The notes: generated by a model from the letters alone, not told the origin. Shown: positions 43,384-52,121, counted from the stretch's first letter. The stretch is 64,000 nt of DNA from Panacagrimonas perspica (GCF_004364935.1 NZ_SOBT01000008.1:747534-811533); one strand, 5' to 3'. Numbers and translations: made by a program.

Positions 43384-44313
43384 TCAGGCGCCGCCATCGG
43401 GCCATAGCCGTGCTGCACCCCGCACGCCGCTCGAATCGCCATGCAGCGCCGGCACCAGCCGCGTGTCGACGCGATCGCTGAACACCCACGACGGCCACAA
43501 CGCCGGGACGTTTCGGTAAAGCCGCTCGATGCGGGACAGCCCGCCGCCGAGCACGATGACATCGGGATCGATCAGGTTGATCACCGTCGCCAGCGCGCGG
43601 GCCAGCCGGTCCTCGTAACGATCCAGCGTGGCGGCGCAGGCCGTGTCGCCGCCCAGGGCTCTGTCGACGACCGCCTCGCCCGCGAGCTCGGCACCCGTGA
43701 CGCGCAGGTGATCGGCCGCCAGGCCCGGCCCCGACAGCCAGGCTTCGATCGGCCCGTGGCGTCCGTCCCAGTGCAGCGGGCCCGGTATTTCGCCCCAGTC
43801 GGGCCGTGGCCAGGGCAGGGGGTTGTGGCCCCATTCGCCGGCGATCGCGTTGGGTCCGGCGAGCAGCCGGCCGCCGATGCAGATGCCGCCGCCGACGCCG
43901 GTGCCCAGGATCACGGCGAAGACGCAGGACGCACCGGCTGCCGCGCCGTCCGACTGCTCGCTGGCGGCCAGGCAATCGGCGTCGTTGGCCATGCGCACCG
44001 GCCGGTCCAGCATCGCTTCCACGTCGGCCTGCAGCGGCCGTCCGTTGAGACAGACGGAGTTCGCGTTCTTGATCAGCCCCGTGGCGGGCGACACGGCGCC
44101 CGGATGTCCGATGCCGACGCGCAGGCCGCTGTGTCCGCTATCGCGTTCCAGCTGCGCGACCAGATCCGCGATGGCGCGGACCTGGCCGGCATAGTCGCCG
44201 CGCGGTGTGGCGACGCGCAGCCGGTGCGAGATCCGCGATCCCGGCTGCATGACGATGCCTTCGATCTTGGTGCCGCCAAGGTCGATGCCGATCCGGGGCT
44301 CGTGCGCGGTCAT
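43384..44313 (-). CDS. ROK-family sugar kinase lacking the zinc cysteine motif
   Basis: 309 residues. GIDLGGTKIEGIV, NDADCLAASEQ, VFAVILGTGVGGGI and EWGHNPL are the ROK ATP-binding and active-site segments (NDAD Asp as base). ROK proteins usually carry C-x-C-G-x2-G-C-x-E, binding zinc; here the matching place reads LHWDGRHGPIEAW with the Cys residues replaced. It probably phosphorylates a hexose such as fructose or N-acetylglucosamine; specificity is unknown. Confidence 0.88.
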   Translation of the reverse strand: MTAHEPRIGIDLGGTKIEGIVMQPGSRISHRLRVATPRGDYAGQVRAIADLVAQLERDSGHSGLRVGIGHPGAVSPATGLIKNANSVCLNGRPLQADVEAMLDRPVRMANDADCLAASEQSDGAAAGASCVFAVILGTGVGGGICIGGRLLAGPNAIAGEWGHNPLPWPRPDWGEIPGPLHWDGRHGPIEAWLSGPGLAADHLRVTGAELAGEAVVDRALGGDTACAATLDRYEDRLARALATVINLIDPDVIVLGGGLSRIERLYRNVPALWPSWVFSDRVDTRLVPALHGDSSGVRGAARLWPDGGA

Positions 44314-44368
44314 GTCGAAGCAGGTGGAGGACGGGCCTCCATTCTGGCTCGTCGCCCATTTCCAGCCG

Positions 44369-45118
44369 CTACTTTGCCGCCGCTACCGCCGATACGAGCA
44401 CGGGTTTGGCCCGGTACGCCTCCGGAAATACGCGCCGCAACTCGGCGACCTTGGGCAGGTCGTGAATCACGATGTACGGGTGGCTCGGATTGCGGGCCAG
44501 GAAATCCTGGTGATAGGCCTCGGCCGGGTAGAAGGTCTTGCCCGGCTCGATGCGCGTCGCGATAGGAGCGCCGTAGACGTGCGCCTGGTTGAGTTGCGCG
44601 ATGTAGCCCTTTGCGATCTGGCCCTGCTCCTGGGTTGTCGGAAAGATCGCCGAGCGGTACTGCGTGCCGCGATCCGGACCCTGGCGGTTGACCTGTGTCG
44701 GATCGTGGGCGACCGAAAAATAGATCTGCAGCAAGCGGCCGTAGGTGATGCGCTGGGGGTCGTAGGTGATCTGCACGGCTTCCGCATGCCCGGTGTTGCC
44801 AGAGCCCACGTCATCGTAGTGCGCCGATGAAGCCGCGCCGCCGGCGTAGCCGGACACCGCGTTGAGCACGCCGTCGACGTGCTGGAAGACGCCCTGGACA
44901 CCCCAGAAGCATCCGCCGGCGAATACGGCCGTCGCGCTTGGCCCCTCGAGCCCGGTCTCGTCCGCGGCCGGCGCGGGGATGACGGGGGCGGGCTCCGCCC
45001 GGAGCTGCGGCAGCGTCAGGATCAGGGCGGCCAGCACGGCGAGGGCGGCGAGCACGCGCAGTCCGGGACGGCGTACGGCGGAGGACCCGATGTGTGCGGC
45101 GAGGGGCGGTCGATTCAT
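44369..45118 (-). CDS. msrA: exported peptide-methionine (S)-S-oxide reductase
   Basis: 249 residues from ATG 45118: a membrane helix (about 22-45) and then the MsrA domain with VFAGGCFWGVQGVF (the catalytic Cys), SGYAGG, GHAEAVQITYDP, DPTQVNRQGPDRGTQYRS, FYPAEAYHQDF. I see only the catalytic cysteine, so it would need an external reductant. The N-terminal signal or anchor places it in the periplasm, protecting envelope proteins from oxidation. Confidence 0.92.
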   Translation of the reverse strand: MNRPPLAAHIGSSAVRRPGLRVLAALAVLAALILTLPQLRAEPAPVIPAPAADETGLEGPSATAVFAGGCFWGVQGVFQHVDGVLNAVSGYAGGAASSAHYDDVGSGNTGHAEAVQITYDPQRITYGRLLQIYFSVAHDPTQVNRQGPDRGTQYRSAIFPTTQEQGQIAKGYIAQLNQAHVYGAPIATRIEPGKTFYPAEAYHQDFLARNPSHPYIVIHDLPKVAELRRVFPEAYRAKPVLVSAVAAAK

Positions 45119-45451
45119 TTCGCGAGGCTCCGGTTCAACGAAAACGGCGAAAGCAGCCAGGCAGGTACCAGCAAATCCAGTGGCGCGAGCACGCCGCAAC
45201 GGAACGTCGGACAGAGGCGCAGCCTGCGCTCGCGGTTCCGGGCCCGGTATCTCCCTGCATCCGGACCTTGTGACGCTTCGTTCGCGGAATAGTGCCCACG
45301 GAGGTGTCGATCCGGATCCGGAGCTCACGTCATTCGACGCTGCACCCCCGGGGTTGCCCCACGTTCCGTATCCGACCGCGGAATACCGTGATCGCTACAA
45401 TGTCCATTCAAAGAAAGAACGACGAGGCGGTTCCAGGCAGCTCCTGGTCGA
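45119..45451. other. intergenic region between msrA and the diguanylate cyclase gene
   Basis: A 333-bp divergent spacer. Frames crossing it from both sides look like extensions of the flanking genes, not separate genes. It should hold the two promoters, but I see no clear operator or RNA structure. Confidence 0.5.
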
Positions 45452-46663
45452 ATGTCGGACCCCAACCTGCCGTCTCTGAGCTCGGAAGTCCGCGCTGCCC
45501 ACGAGCTGGCGAGACTCCGCTTTGCCCACGACGAGGAAGCGCAGTTCCGGATCGACTACGAGGCGGCGGCCGTCTCGCCGCGGATGACGTTGTGCATGCT
45601 CGGCGTCGTGATGGTGGGAATGACGCCGCTCTACGACGGTGTTCTGCTGCGGATGCCCGAGAGCTTTGCCGGCTTCGCGCGAGCGATGCAGTTCGGCGTG
45701 CAGATCCCGGCGATCCTGCTCGCAATGCTGATGACCTGGGCGTACCGGCTGCGCCGCTGGTCCGCGCCCGCGACCGTTCTTGCGATGATGCTCACGGTCA
45801 TGGGGCTGACGTTCCAGCAGGTGATCGGACCGGCCCACGGGTTTCATGTCCCGCACGACTTCGCCGTGCTCGCCATCTCGGGAACCTGCCTGCTCGGTCG
45901 TTTGCGATTGAGTTATCTGCTGCCCTGGGCGACGTCGCTGATGCTGATCGTCAGCCTGATGCAGCTGCACGGATTCGGGTACAGCTCCGGTGCGCTGTAC
46001 GACGTGATCTCGATGTGGATGTTGTTCGTGCTGTCCACCATCGCGACCTACATGCTCGAGTACTCGGCGCGCGAGAACTGGCGGCAGCGGCGCAAGCTCG
46101 AGGAGCAGGCGGCACATGACGCGCTGACCGGCCTGCCGAACCGCCGCTACTTCGATGCGATGTTCGTGCACCTGATCCGGCAGGCGGCACGCGAGCGCAA
46201 GAACATCGCGCTGATGATCCTGGATGTGGATCACTTCAAGTACTACAACGATCGCTACGGACACCCTGCTGGCGACGACTGCCTGCGCCGCGTCGGCCAC
46301 TGGCTCAAGGAGGCGATGCGGCGCCCGCAGGACTTCTGCGCGCGCATCGGCGGCGAGGAATTCGCGGCGGTCTGGTTCGATGCGCAGATCGCGGTGGGTC
46401 CGTCGCTGGCGGAGAAGGTCCGCGGCGGCATCAGCGAGCTTCGGATTCCCCACGCCGCGTCGCCGACGAGTGCCGTGGTCAGCGCATCGGGCGGGTTGGT
46501 CCAGCTCGCCTGTCCTTCGCAGGAAGATGCGTCGACCGAGATCGCCACCGACATGATTCTTCGCGCGGACCGCGCCCTGTACCAGGCCAAGCGCAGCGGA
46601 CGCGACCGGCTGATCGACGCGGACGATTCGCGGCTCTCGATTCCGGTGATGCCGCCGATCTGA
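45452..46663 (+). CDS. membrane diguanylate cyclase (GGDEF) with I-site
   Basis: 403 residues. About six membrane helices fill residues 45-205, then a short linker and a GGDEF domain (DALTGLPNRRYFD onward). The active-site loop is GGEEF (300-304) and the inhibitory site R-x-x-D (R291-P-Q-D294) lies five residues before it, so c-di-GMP synthesis with product feedback is expected. Asp258 and Asp260 in ILDVDHFK are metal ligands. It ends 7 bp before REP copy D. Confidence 0.93.
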   Translation: MSDPNLPSLSSEVRAAHELARLRFAHDEEAQFRIDYEAAAVSPRMTLCMLGVVMVGMTPLYDGVLLRMPESFAGFARAMQFGVQIPAILLAMLMTWAYRLRRWSAPATVLAMMLTVMGLTFQQVIGPAHGFHVPHDFAVLAISGTCLLGRLRLSYLLPWATSLMLIVSLMQLHGFGYSSGALYDVISMWMLFVLSTIATYMLEYSARENWRQRRKLEEQAAHDALTGLPNRRYFDAMFVHLIRQAARERKNIALMILDVDHFKYYNDRYGHPAGDDCLRRVGHWLKEAMRRPQDFCARIGGEEFAAVWFDAQIAVGPSLAEKVRGGISELRIPHAASPTSAVVSASGGLVQLACPSQEDASTEIATDMILRADRALYQAKRSGRDRLIDADDSRLSIPVMPPI

Positions 46664-46669
46664 CCCGAT

Positions 46670-46737
46670 GTAGCCCGGACGAAGTCCTGGGATTTCTCCC
46701 GTCAACAAAGCGGGATCCCGGACTTCGTCCGGGCTAC
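46670..46737. repeat. REP-like inverted repeat, copy D
   Basis: Left arm 46670-46692 (with one inserted T relative to copy B) and right arm 46716-46737, identical on the right. Lies between convergent genes ending at 46663 and 46744. Confidence 0.9.
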
Positions 46738-46743
46738 GGCGAG

Positions 46744-47427
46744 CTAGCGGTACGTCAGGAACTTCGCGTGCGCGCCTTCGAAGTGACCGTGCTCGTTGAG
46801 CGTCGCCAGAAAGCGGCCGCTCTTGCCGCACACGATCTTGCTGATCCCGGCGTTCGCCAGGCGCCAGTTGAACGGCGCGTAACGTGATTGCGGAAAATCG
46901 AGCAGGCTCTGCGCGATCGCCGCGATGACACCCCCGGACGTGAACACCAGGGCCGTCTGCGAGCCCGACAGTGCGGTCTCGACCCGGTCCAGCGCAGCCA
47001 GGCAGCGGTCGCGGTAGGCCGACCAGGTCTCGCGGTATTCACCGTCGTAGGCGCCGGACTGCCAGCGGTTCATGCCCTGCGAGAACAGGTCCTCGAACGC
47101 GCGCATGCGATCGGACGCGGCGTTCAGCGCCGCGCCCATCGCCGCGCGGTCCATGAAGCGATCGACGATGTCGACGTGATCGTATTCGTCGAAGCCGCCA
47201 TCCCCGAGCAAGGTCTGCTCGGGGAATCCCATGGCGTCGAGGCACACGCGGGCCGTATGCGTCTGCCGTTGCATGTTGCCGCTGATCACGGCGTGCACGA
47301 CCGGCACGCGCGTGCGCAGCGCCTCGCCGGCGATCCGCGCCTGCTCGATGCCCAGCGGCGAGAGCCGGTCGTAATCCGCCGAGCCGAAGTTCGCCTGGCC
47401 GTGGCGGACGAGATAGATCGCGCTCAT
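46744..47427 (-). CDS. histidine phosphatase family protein
   Basis: 227 residues. IYLVRHGQANFGSADYDRLSPLGIEQA is the RHG motif of phosphoglycerate-mutase-like phosphatases; ISGNMQRQTHTAR provides the second Arg, and VFTSGGVIAAI is where the second His is usual (here Ser-Gly-Gly), so catalysis may be altered. It starts 11 bp after the acyl-CoA dehydrogenase gene in one operon. Confidence 0.88.
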   Translation of the reverse strand: MSAIYLVRHGQANFGSADYDRLSPLGIEQARIAGEALRTRVPVVHAVISGNMQRQTHTARVCLDAMGFPEQTLLGDGGFDEYDHVDIVDRFMDRAAMGAALNAASDRMRAFEDLFSQGMNRWQSGAYDGEYRETWSAYRDRCLAALDRVETALSGSQTALVFTSGGVIAAIAQSLLDFPQSRYAPFNWRLANAGISKIVCGKSGRFLATLNEHGHFEGAHAKFLTYR

Positions 47428-47438
47428 GGGCCTGGCTT

Positions 47439-48668
47439 TCAGCCGGCCCTGCGCTTGGCCATCTCGATGCGCGCGATGACGGCGCGATGCACCTCGTCCG
47501 GTCCGTCGGCCAGGCGCAGCATGCGCGCCTGTGCGAAGAAGCCGGACAGCGCGAAGTCACGCGACACGCCGCCGGCGCCGTGGATCTGCATCGCCATGTC
47601 GACGACCTGTTGCAGCATCAGCGGCGCGGCGACCTTGATCGTCGAGATCTCGGTCATCGCGGCCAGCGCGCCGACCTTGTCCATCTTCCAGGCCGCGTAC
47701 AGCGTCAACAGCCGGCACTGGTCGATCGCGATGCGCGCGTCGGCGATGCGTTCGCGGTTGCCGCCCAGGTCGATCAGCGGCTTGCCGAACGCCACGCGCC
47801 TGGTGCCGCGGTCGATCGCCAGATCAAGCGACTGCTCGGCCGCGCCGATGGCGCGCATGCAGTGATGAATGCGCCCCGGCCCCAGACGCCCCTGCGCGAT
47901 CTCGAAGCCCATGCCCGGGCCCTTGACGATGGCGGACAACGGCAGCCGCACGTTCTTGAAGTGGACTTCGCCGTGGCCGTGCGGCTCGTCGAAATCACCG
48001 AGCACCGGCAGCATGCGCTGGATCTCCACGCCCGGCGTGTCGAGCGGCACGAGGACCTGCGAGTGCTGGTGCTTGCGGTCGCGGTTGGCGTCCTCGGTGC
48101 GTCCCATGAAGATCGCGACTTTGCAGCGCGGATCGCCGATGCCGCTGCTCCACCACTTCTTGCCGTTGAGGACGACCGTGTCGCCCTCGACGGTGGCGGT
48201 GGCCTGCATGTTGGTGGCGTCGCTCGAGGCCACGTCCGGCTCGGTCATGCAGAAGACGGAGCGGATCTCGCCTTCGAGCAGCGGCTTGAGCCAGCGCTGC
48301 TTCTGTTCGTCGGAGCCGTAGCGCCAGATCACTTCCATGTTGCCGGTGTCGGGCGCCGAGCAGTTGAAGATCTCGGGCGCCATCAGGCTGCGGCCGGTTT
48401 CCTCGGCGACCTGCGCGTACTCGAGGATCGACAGGCCGGCGCCCCATTCGGCATCCGGCAGGAACATGTTCCACAGACCCTGTGCCTTGGCTTTGGCCTT
48501 GAGCGCCTCCACGCGGGGCGGAATCTTCCACTCGCGCCAGTCGCCGCCGTGGCGGGCGTCGTGGATCTCGGCCCAGTGCTGTTTCTCCACCGGGAAGATG
48601 TGTTCCTGCATGAAGGCGCGGACGCGCTTCACGTAATCCTTGGCGCGCGGGCTGGGTTCGAAATCCAT
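47439..48668 (-). CDS. acyl-CoA dehydrogenase
   Basis: 409 residues, flavin enzyme introducing a double bond in acyl-CoA. SILEYAQVAEETGRS, FCMTEPDVASSDATNMQ and KWWSSGIGDPRC form the FAD-binding middle domain; QIHGAGGVSRDFALSGFFAQARMLRLADGPDEVHR is the C-terminal helical domain. The divergent LysR gene suggests regulation by substrate or pathway intermediates. Operon with the phosphatase gene. Confidence 0.93.
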   Translation of the reverse strand: MDFEPSPRAKDYVKRVRAFMQEHIFPVEKQHWAEIHDARHGGDWREWKIPPRVEALKAKAKAQGLWNMFLPDAEWGAGLSILEYAQVAEETGRSLMAPEIFNCSAPDTGNMEVIWRYGSDEQKQRWLKPLLEGEIRSVFCMTEPDVASSDATNMQATATVEGDTVVLNGKKWWSSGIGDPRCKVAIFMGRTEDANRDRKHQHSQVLVPLDTPGVEIQRMLPVLGDFDEPHGHGEVHFKNVRLPLSAIVKGPGMGFEIAQGRLGPGRIHHCMRAIGAAEQSLDLAIDRGTRRVAFGKPLIDLGGNRERIADARIAIDQCRLLTLYAAWKMDKVGALAAMTEISTIKVAAPLMLQQVVDMAMQIHGAGGVSRDFALSGFFAQARMLRLADGPDEVHRAVIARIEMAKRRAG

Positions 48669-48717
48669 GGTCGTTCTCCTGGTGAGACCGACATCCTACG
48701 GGGGCCGGTACAATTCA

Positions 48718-48732
48718 AGAACTGATTGTTCT
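48718..48732. promoter_or_regulatory. operator-like palindrome between acyl-CoA dehydrogenase and lysR
   Basis: AGAAC-TGATT-GTTCT is a perfect 5-5-5 inverted repeat in the 70-bp divergent promoter region, ending 6 bp before the lysR start. Such a position fits autorepression by the LysR protein. Confidence 0.5.
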
Positions 48733-48738
48733 GCATCC

Positions 48739-49656
48739 ATGACCATGAGCCGAATTCATGATGGGCATGCGCTTCGGCGCACCGACCTGAGCCTGCTGGC
48801 GGTGTTCGACGTGATCTACCGTGAGCGCAATCTCACGCGTGCCGCGCAGCTGCTGGCGCTGTCCCAGTCCGCCGTCAGCCATTCGCTGGCGAGGCTGCGG
48901 GTGCGCATGGACGACCCGCTGTTCGTGCGCAAGGGACGCGGCGTGGTGCCGACGCCGCGGGCCGAACAGCTGGCGCCCGGCGTGCAGAACGCGCTCGCAC
49001 GGCTCGAGGAGGCCTTGCGGCCGGGCGTGGCCTTCGATCCGGCCCGCGACCTGCGGCGCGTGACGCTGGCGATGCCCGACGAGCTCGAACCGATGGTCCT
49101 GCCGGCATTGGCGCGCGCGCTGCGGGAGACCGCGCCGCAGGCCTTGCTGGCGAGCGTGCGGCTGGATCGTGCGGCGCTGAGGACGGACCTGGCCGCCGGC
49201 CGCATCGACTTGTGCATCGACGTGGCGCGGCCCACGGAGGCCGACGTCGTGCACGAACCCTGGCGGCAGCATCGCCTGTGCGTGGTGTCGTCGAAGGCGC
49301 GGCGCCTGAGCATGGCCAGTTACATGGCCGCGGATCACGTCGCCGTGTCGTCGCGCAGGACGGGACCGACGATGGAGGAATTCCTGCTCGGGCGCCTGGG
49401 CCTGCAGCGGCGCGTGGCGCTGCGCTGCCAGAACTACGAGGCCGCGTGCCGCGTCGTGGCGGAAACCGAGATGCTGCTGACGATGCCGCGCGAGCACGCC
49501 CAGCTGCTGCGGCCCGCACTGGGTTTCCGGATCCTGTCGCTACCGATGGAACTGCCGCCCATCGACCTGCACCTGTACTGGCATCGCCAGGGTCAGGATC
49601 TGCCCGTGCAGCGATGGCTGCGCGAGCGGCTGCAGGGAGACGTCACTCGGATGTGA
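48739..49656 (+). CDS. LysR-family transcriptional regulator
   Basis: 305 residues from ATG 48739. The winged helix-turn-helix is LLAVFDVIYRERNLTRAAQLLALSQSAVSHSLARLRVRMDDPLFVR, followed by the PTPRAEQL linker and a periplasmic-binding-like effector domain. It diverges from the acyl-CoA dehydrogenase operon and presumably controls it. Confidence 0.93.
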   Translation: MTMSRIHDGHALRRTDLSLLAVFDVIYRERNLTRAAQLLALSQSAVSHSLARLRVRMDDPLFVRKGRGVVPTPRAEQLAPGVQNALARLEEALRPGVAFDPARDLRRVTLAMPDELEPMVLPALARALRETAPQALLASVRLDRAALRTDLAAGRIDLCIDVARPTEADVVHEPWRQHRLCVVSSKARRLSMASYMAADHVAVSSRRTGPTMEEFLLGRLGLQRRVALRCQNYEAACRVVAETEMLLTMPREHAQLLRPALGFRILSLPMELPPIDLHLYWHRQGQDLPVQRWLRERLQGDVTRM

Positions 49657-49804
49657 GCGCGCGCTTCGACGCGGTGCGCGGCGTGCGGCTGCTGGTGCGA
49701 CCGGACGAGGGCAGGGGAATGAGCACCGGGATTGCGCAGAGCACCAGGATGGCAATGACGCGCACCGCGGTGTCGAGAAACGGAAACAGCATTGGATCGG
49801 GCAT
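49643..49804 (-). CDS. small membrane protein (53 aa)
   Basis: A leftward frame from ATG 49804 with AGGAG 5 bp upstream encodes one strong hydrophobic helix (about 12-30, VRVIAILVLCAIPVLIPLP) and a Ser/Thr/Arg-rich tail. Its last 14 bp overlap the 3' end of lysR. The good ribosome site and clear membrane helix argue for a real gene despite the short length. No family recognised. Confidence 0.5.
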   Translation of the reverse strand: MPDPMLFPFLDTAVRVIAILVLCAIPVLIPLPSSGRTSSRTPRTASKRALTSE

Positions 49805-50012
49805 GTCGGCTCCTGAAACTTCATCTGATCAGGGCGGACAGCAGTGGCCGCGGGGAGCGGGGTCGGCGCAGACCCTCGCAGGGATCAAAGGGCAATGTTC
49901 GTGCCGCTGAAAAGACGGCGGCGCACCGGAATCGGAAAGTCGATTCCTGGGTGCACCGCCGTCCTGCAGCGTCGTTGTGTCGCGCTACGCGACGCGCGGG
50001 CCCGATACCGGG

Positions 50013-50315
50013 TCAGGGCGCATCAAGTCGGTGCGAATCGACTTCCCTGACACCGTCCACATTGCGCGCCGTTTCGACGGCGCGGTAGACCATCGAAGCG
50101 GACTCGGCTTCGCCGATAAGCTCGACGACGCCGGCACGCGTGCGCACTTGCAGCGGCTCACGCACCTGCAGACGCTTGTCGGCTGCCAGCGCCGCCTGCA
50201 CGTTGGCAGTGATCGTCTCGTCGGTGGACGCACCGCCTTCAGCGGCAAGGCTCGGAGCGGCGGCGAACAGGGACAGGGCCGCCAACGGAATCAACAGAAC
50301 GCGATCGAGTTTCAT
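50013..50315 (-). CDS. exported BON-domain protein
   Basis: 100 residues: signal peptide (about 1-25) followed by one BON domain (DETITANVQAALAADKRL, VRTRAGVVELIGEAES, VDGVREVDSHRL), the OsmY-like fold that binds membranes or phospholipid in the periplasm. Usually stress-induced. It stands alone. Confidence 0.88.
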   Translation of the reverse strand: MKLDRVLLIPLAALSLFAAAPSLAAEGGASTDETITANVQAALAADKRLQVREPLQVRTRAGVVELIGEAESASMVYRAVETARNVDGVREVDSHRLDAP

Positions 50316-50514
50316 GGGGCACTCCTAGGGTGGGAAACGATCCGCTTTGCGGAGGGCCGGCAACATTGCCGGGGTCCGGCACTACCGGACCGAGTCGAGA
50401 AGCGCCGTTGGTTCCCTGCTCGTGCACTACTTTACGCCGGCTCTGCCCCTTTGGATTCGCGTCAGCCCTGTTGCAGTGCACCAGAATCAGGCCCGTGAAG
50501 GGACCCATAAATAG

Positions 50515-50545
50515 AAAAGGCCCGCCAGCGGGAAGCTGGCGGGCC
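50515..50545 (-). terminator. intrinsic terminator of the OmpA-cupredoxin gene
   Basis: On the minus strand GGCCCGCCAGC, loop TTCCC, GCTGGCGGGCC (50545-50535 with 50529-50519), then TTTT. It lies 43 bp after the stop of the leftward porin gene. Confidence 0.9.
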
Positions 50546-50588
50546 AAGGGAGGCCCTCTAGGAGAGGGAGAGAAACGTTTCAGCGCAT

Positions 50589-52028
50589 CTACTGCACGAC
50601 AATGGTTCCGGTCATGGAGGGATGGATGCTGCATTCGTACGTGTAGCTGCCGGCTGCGGTGAAGGTGCGGGTGTAGGTCGCGCCCTTCTTCAACCGCTCG
50701 CTACCCGCATCGGTGAACTTCACGAAGTGATTCGAGCCGTCCTGGTTCGTCCACGTCACCGTCGTGCCGACCGCAACCGTGAGCGTCGCCGGCGAGAATG
50801 CGAAGTTCTCGATGACCACCGAACTGCCGCCGGCTGCTGCCGCCGATTCCGGTGCAGGCGCATCAGCGGCCGGAGGCGGTGCGACTGTCGCGTCCACGGG
50901 CACCGGAGGCGCAACCGACACACCGCCACCCGAAGACTCGGTCACCTTGAGCTCGACACGACGGTTCAGCTCGCGTCCTTCGTCGGTGTCGTTGGTCGCC
51001 ACGGGCATCGACTCGCCGTAACCCTTCGTGGTCATGCGCGACGTCGCGATGCCCTTCTTGGTCAGGTAATCCTTGACCGACTTCGAACGACGATCCGACA
51101 GCGCCTCGTTGTACGAGTCGGAGCCCTTGCCGTCGGTGTGTCCGCCGAGCTCGACCTTGATGTCGGGACGCGATTCGAGCGCCGTCGCAACCCCGTCGAG
51201 GATGCTCTTGGCGTTGACGGTGAGCGTGGCCTTGTCGAAGTCGAAGTTCACGCCGCGCAGCACGATGACGTCGCCGACGCCGCAACCGTCGAGGCTGATC
51301 GCCTGGCCCGGAATCGGCGGTGCGCACTTCGGTGCCGGATCGGTTTCATCGCCGTCGTCGGCCGAACTGCATCCCTTGTCCGCCGGGAAATCGATGAGGC
51401 CGTCGCCGTCGTTGTCCAGGCCGTCGCTGCAGACCGGCGGCGGCGGTGGTTCCGCGACCACTGCCATCACCGGGGCCGGAGCCGGCGGCTCGGGCGCCTT
51501 TCCGAACGGAATACGCAGGCCCAGGTTGAACAGCGGCTCCTTGTACTCGTCGTGGCTGTCGTCCGTGGAGTTGGACTGCGAGTGATACAGCGCCTCGGCG
51601 CGGATTCCGAACGCGTTCTTGAACAGGAAATCCCAGCCCAGGCCCACGTTGAACAGCGTCTCGTCCCCGCCCATCACGTCCAGGTGCAGGTAGGGACCGC
51701 CGGATCCCTTCAGGAAGGCATTTGCACCAAAGCCGACGCCCTTGATCTTGCTGCTCTCGCCGTCGTCGTCGCCCTTGTACTTGAGATACGTGCCACGCAG
51801 CTCGAACTCCACGCTCTTCGACAGCCGCGTGCCGAGCGCCAGCGTGCCGCCGAGCGCATCGTCCGCATCGCGATCCTTGTCCGACAGCACGTACGTCGCC
51901 ATCGGCGCGATGTAGAACCGGTTGTCGTCCTGCGCGAGCGCGGTACCGGATCCGAAAGTTGCGAGAACCGCCAGCGCCATCAGGCCTGGTCGAAATCCCG
52001 AGCGGACCCCTATTCCGAAATTGTTCAT
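50589..52028 (-). CDS. OmpA-like porin fused to a C-terminal cupredoxin domain
   Basis: 479 residues: signal peptide (about 1-32), an OmpA/OprF-type barrel (about 33-175), a Pro-rich linker with a thrombospondin type-3-like Ca-binding repeat (SDGLDNDGDGLIDFPAD), the OmpA peptidoglycan-binding domain (FDFDKATL, ELGGHTDGKGSDSYNEALSDRRSKSV, RELNRRVEL), a Pro/Ala linker, and a plastocyanin-type domain of about 80 residues. That domain retains a full type 1 copper ligand set: His434, Cys466, His469, Met472 (C-x2-H-x2-M). It probably carries copper and electrons close to the peptidoglycan. It faces the flavin operon across a structured spacer. Confidence 0.9.
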   Translation of the reverse strand: MNNFGIGVRSGFRPGLMALAVLATFGSGTALAQDDNRFYIAPMATYVLSDKDRDADDALGGTLALGTRLSKSVEFELRGTYLKYKGDDDGESSKIKGVGFGANAFLKGSGGPYLHLDVMGGDETLFNVGLGWDFLFKNAFGIRAEALYHSQSNSTDDSHDEYKEPLFNLGLRIPFGKAPEPPAPAPVMAVVAEPPPPPVCSDGLDNDGDGLIDFPADKGCSSADDGDETDPAPKCAPPIPGQAISLDGCGVGDVIVLRGVNFDFDKATLTVNAKSILDGVATALESRPDIKVELGGHTDGKGSDSYNEALSDRRSKSVKDYLTKKGIATSRMTTKGYGESMPVATNDTDEGRELNRRVELKVTESSGGGVSVAPPVPVDATVAPPPAADAPAPESAAAAGGSSVVIENFAFSPATLTVAVGTTVTWTNQDGSNHFVKFTDAGSERLKKGATYTRTFTAAGSYTYECSIHPSMTGTIVVQ

Positions 52029-52087
52029 GAATTCCCTTTATGAGTTCTTGAGGAAAACTTGCTACGCACCGCGACGAATCGCGGGAC

Positions 52088-52121
52088 AAAAAAAATCCAC
52101 CCGCTCCTGCGAGCGGATGGA
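52088..52121 (-). terminator. leftward intrinsic terminator inside the porin-gene leader
   Basis: Minus-strand RNA would form an 11-bp stem (52121-52111 with 52106-52096), with one G.U pair, a 4-nt loop and eight U residues, a textbook terminator. It is 60 bp upstream of the porin start and oriented with it. It therefore either attenuates the porin gene or ends a small RNA made from the spacer. The U-run belongs to the minus strand only. Confidence 0.85.
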
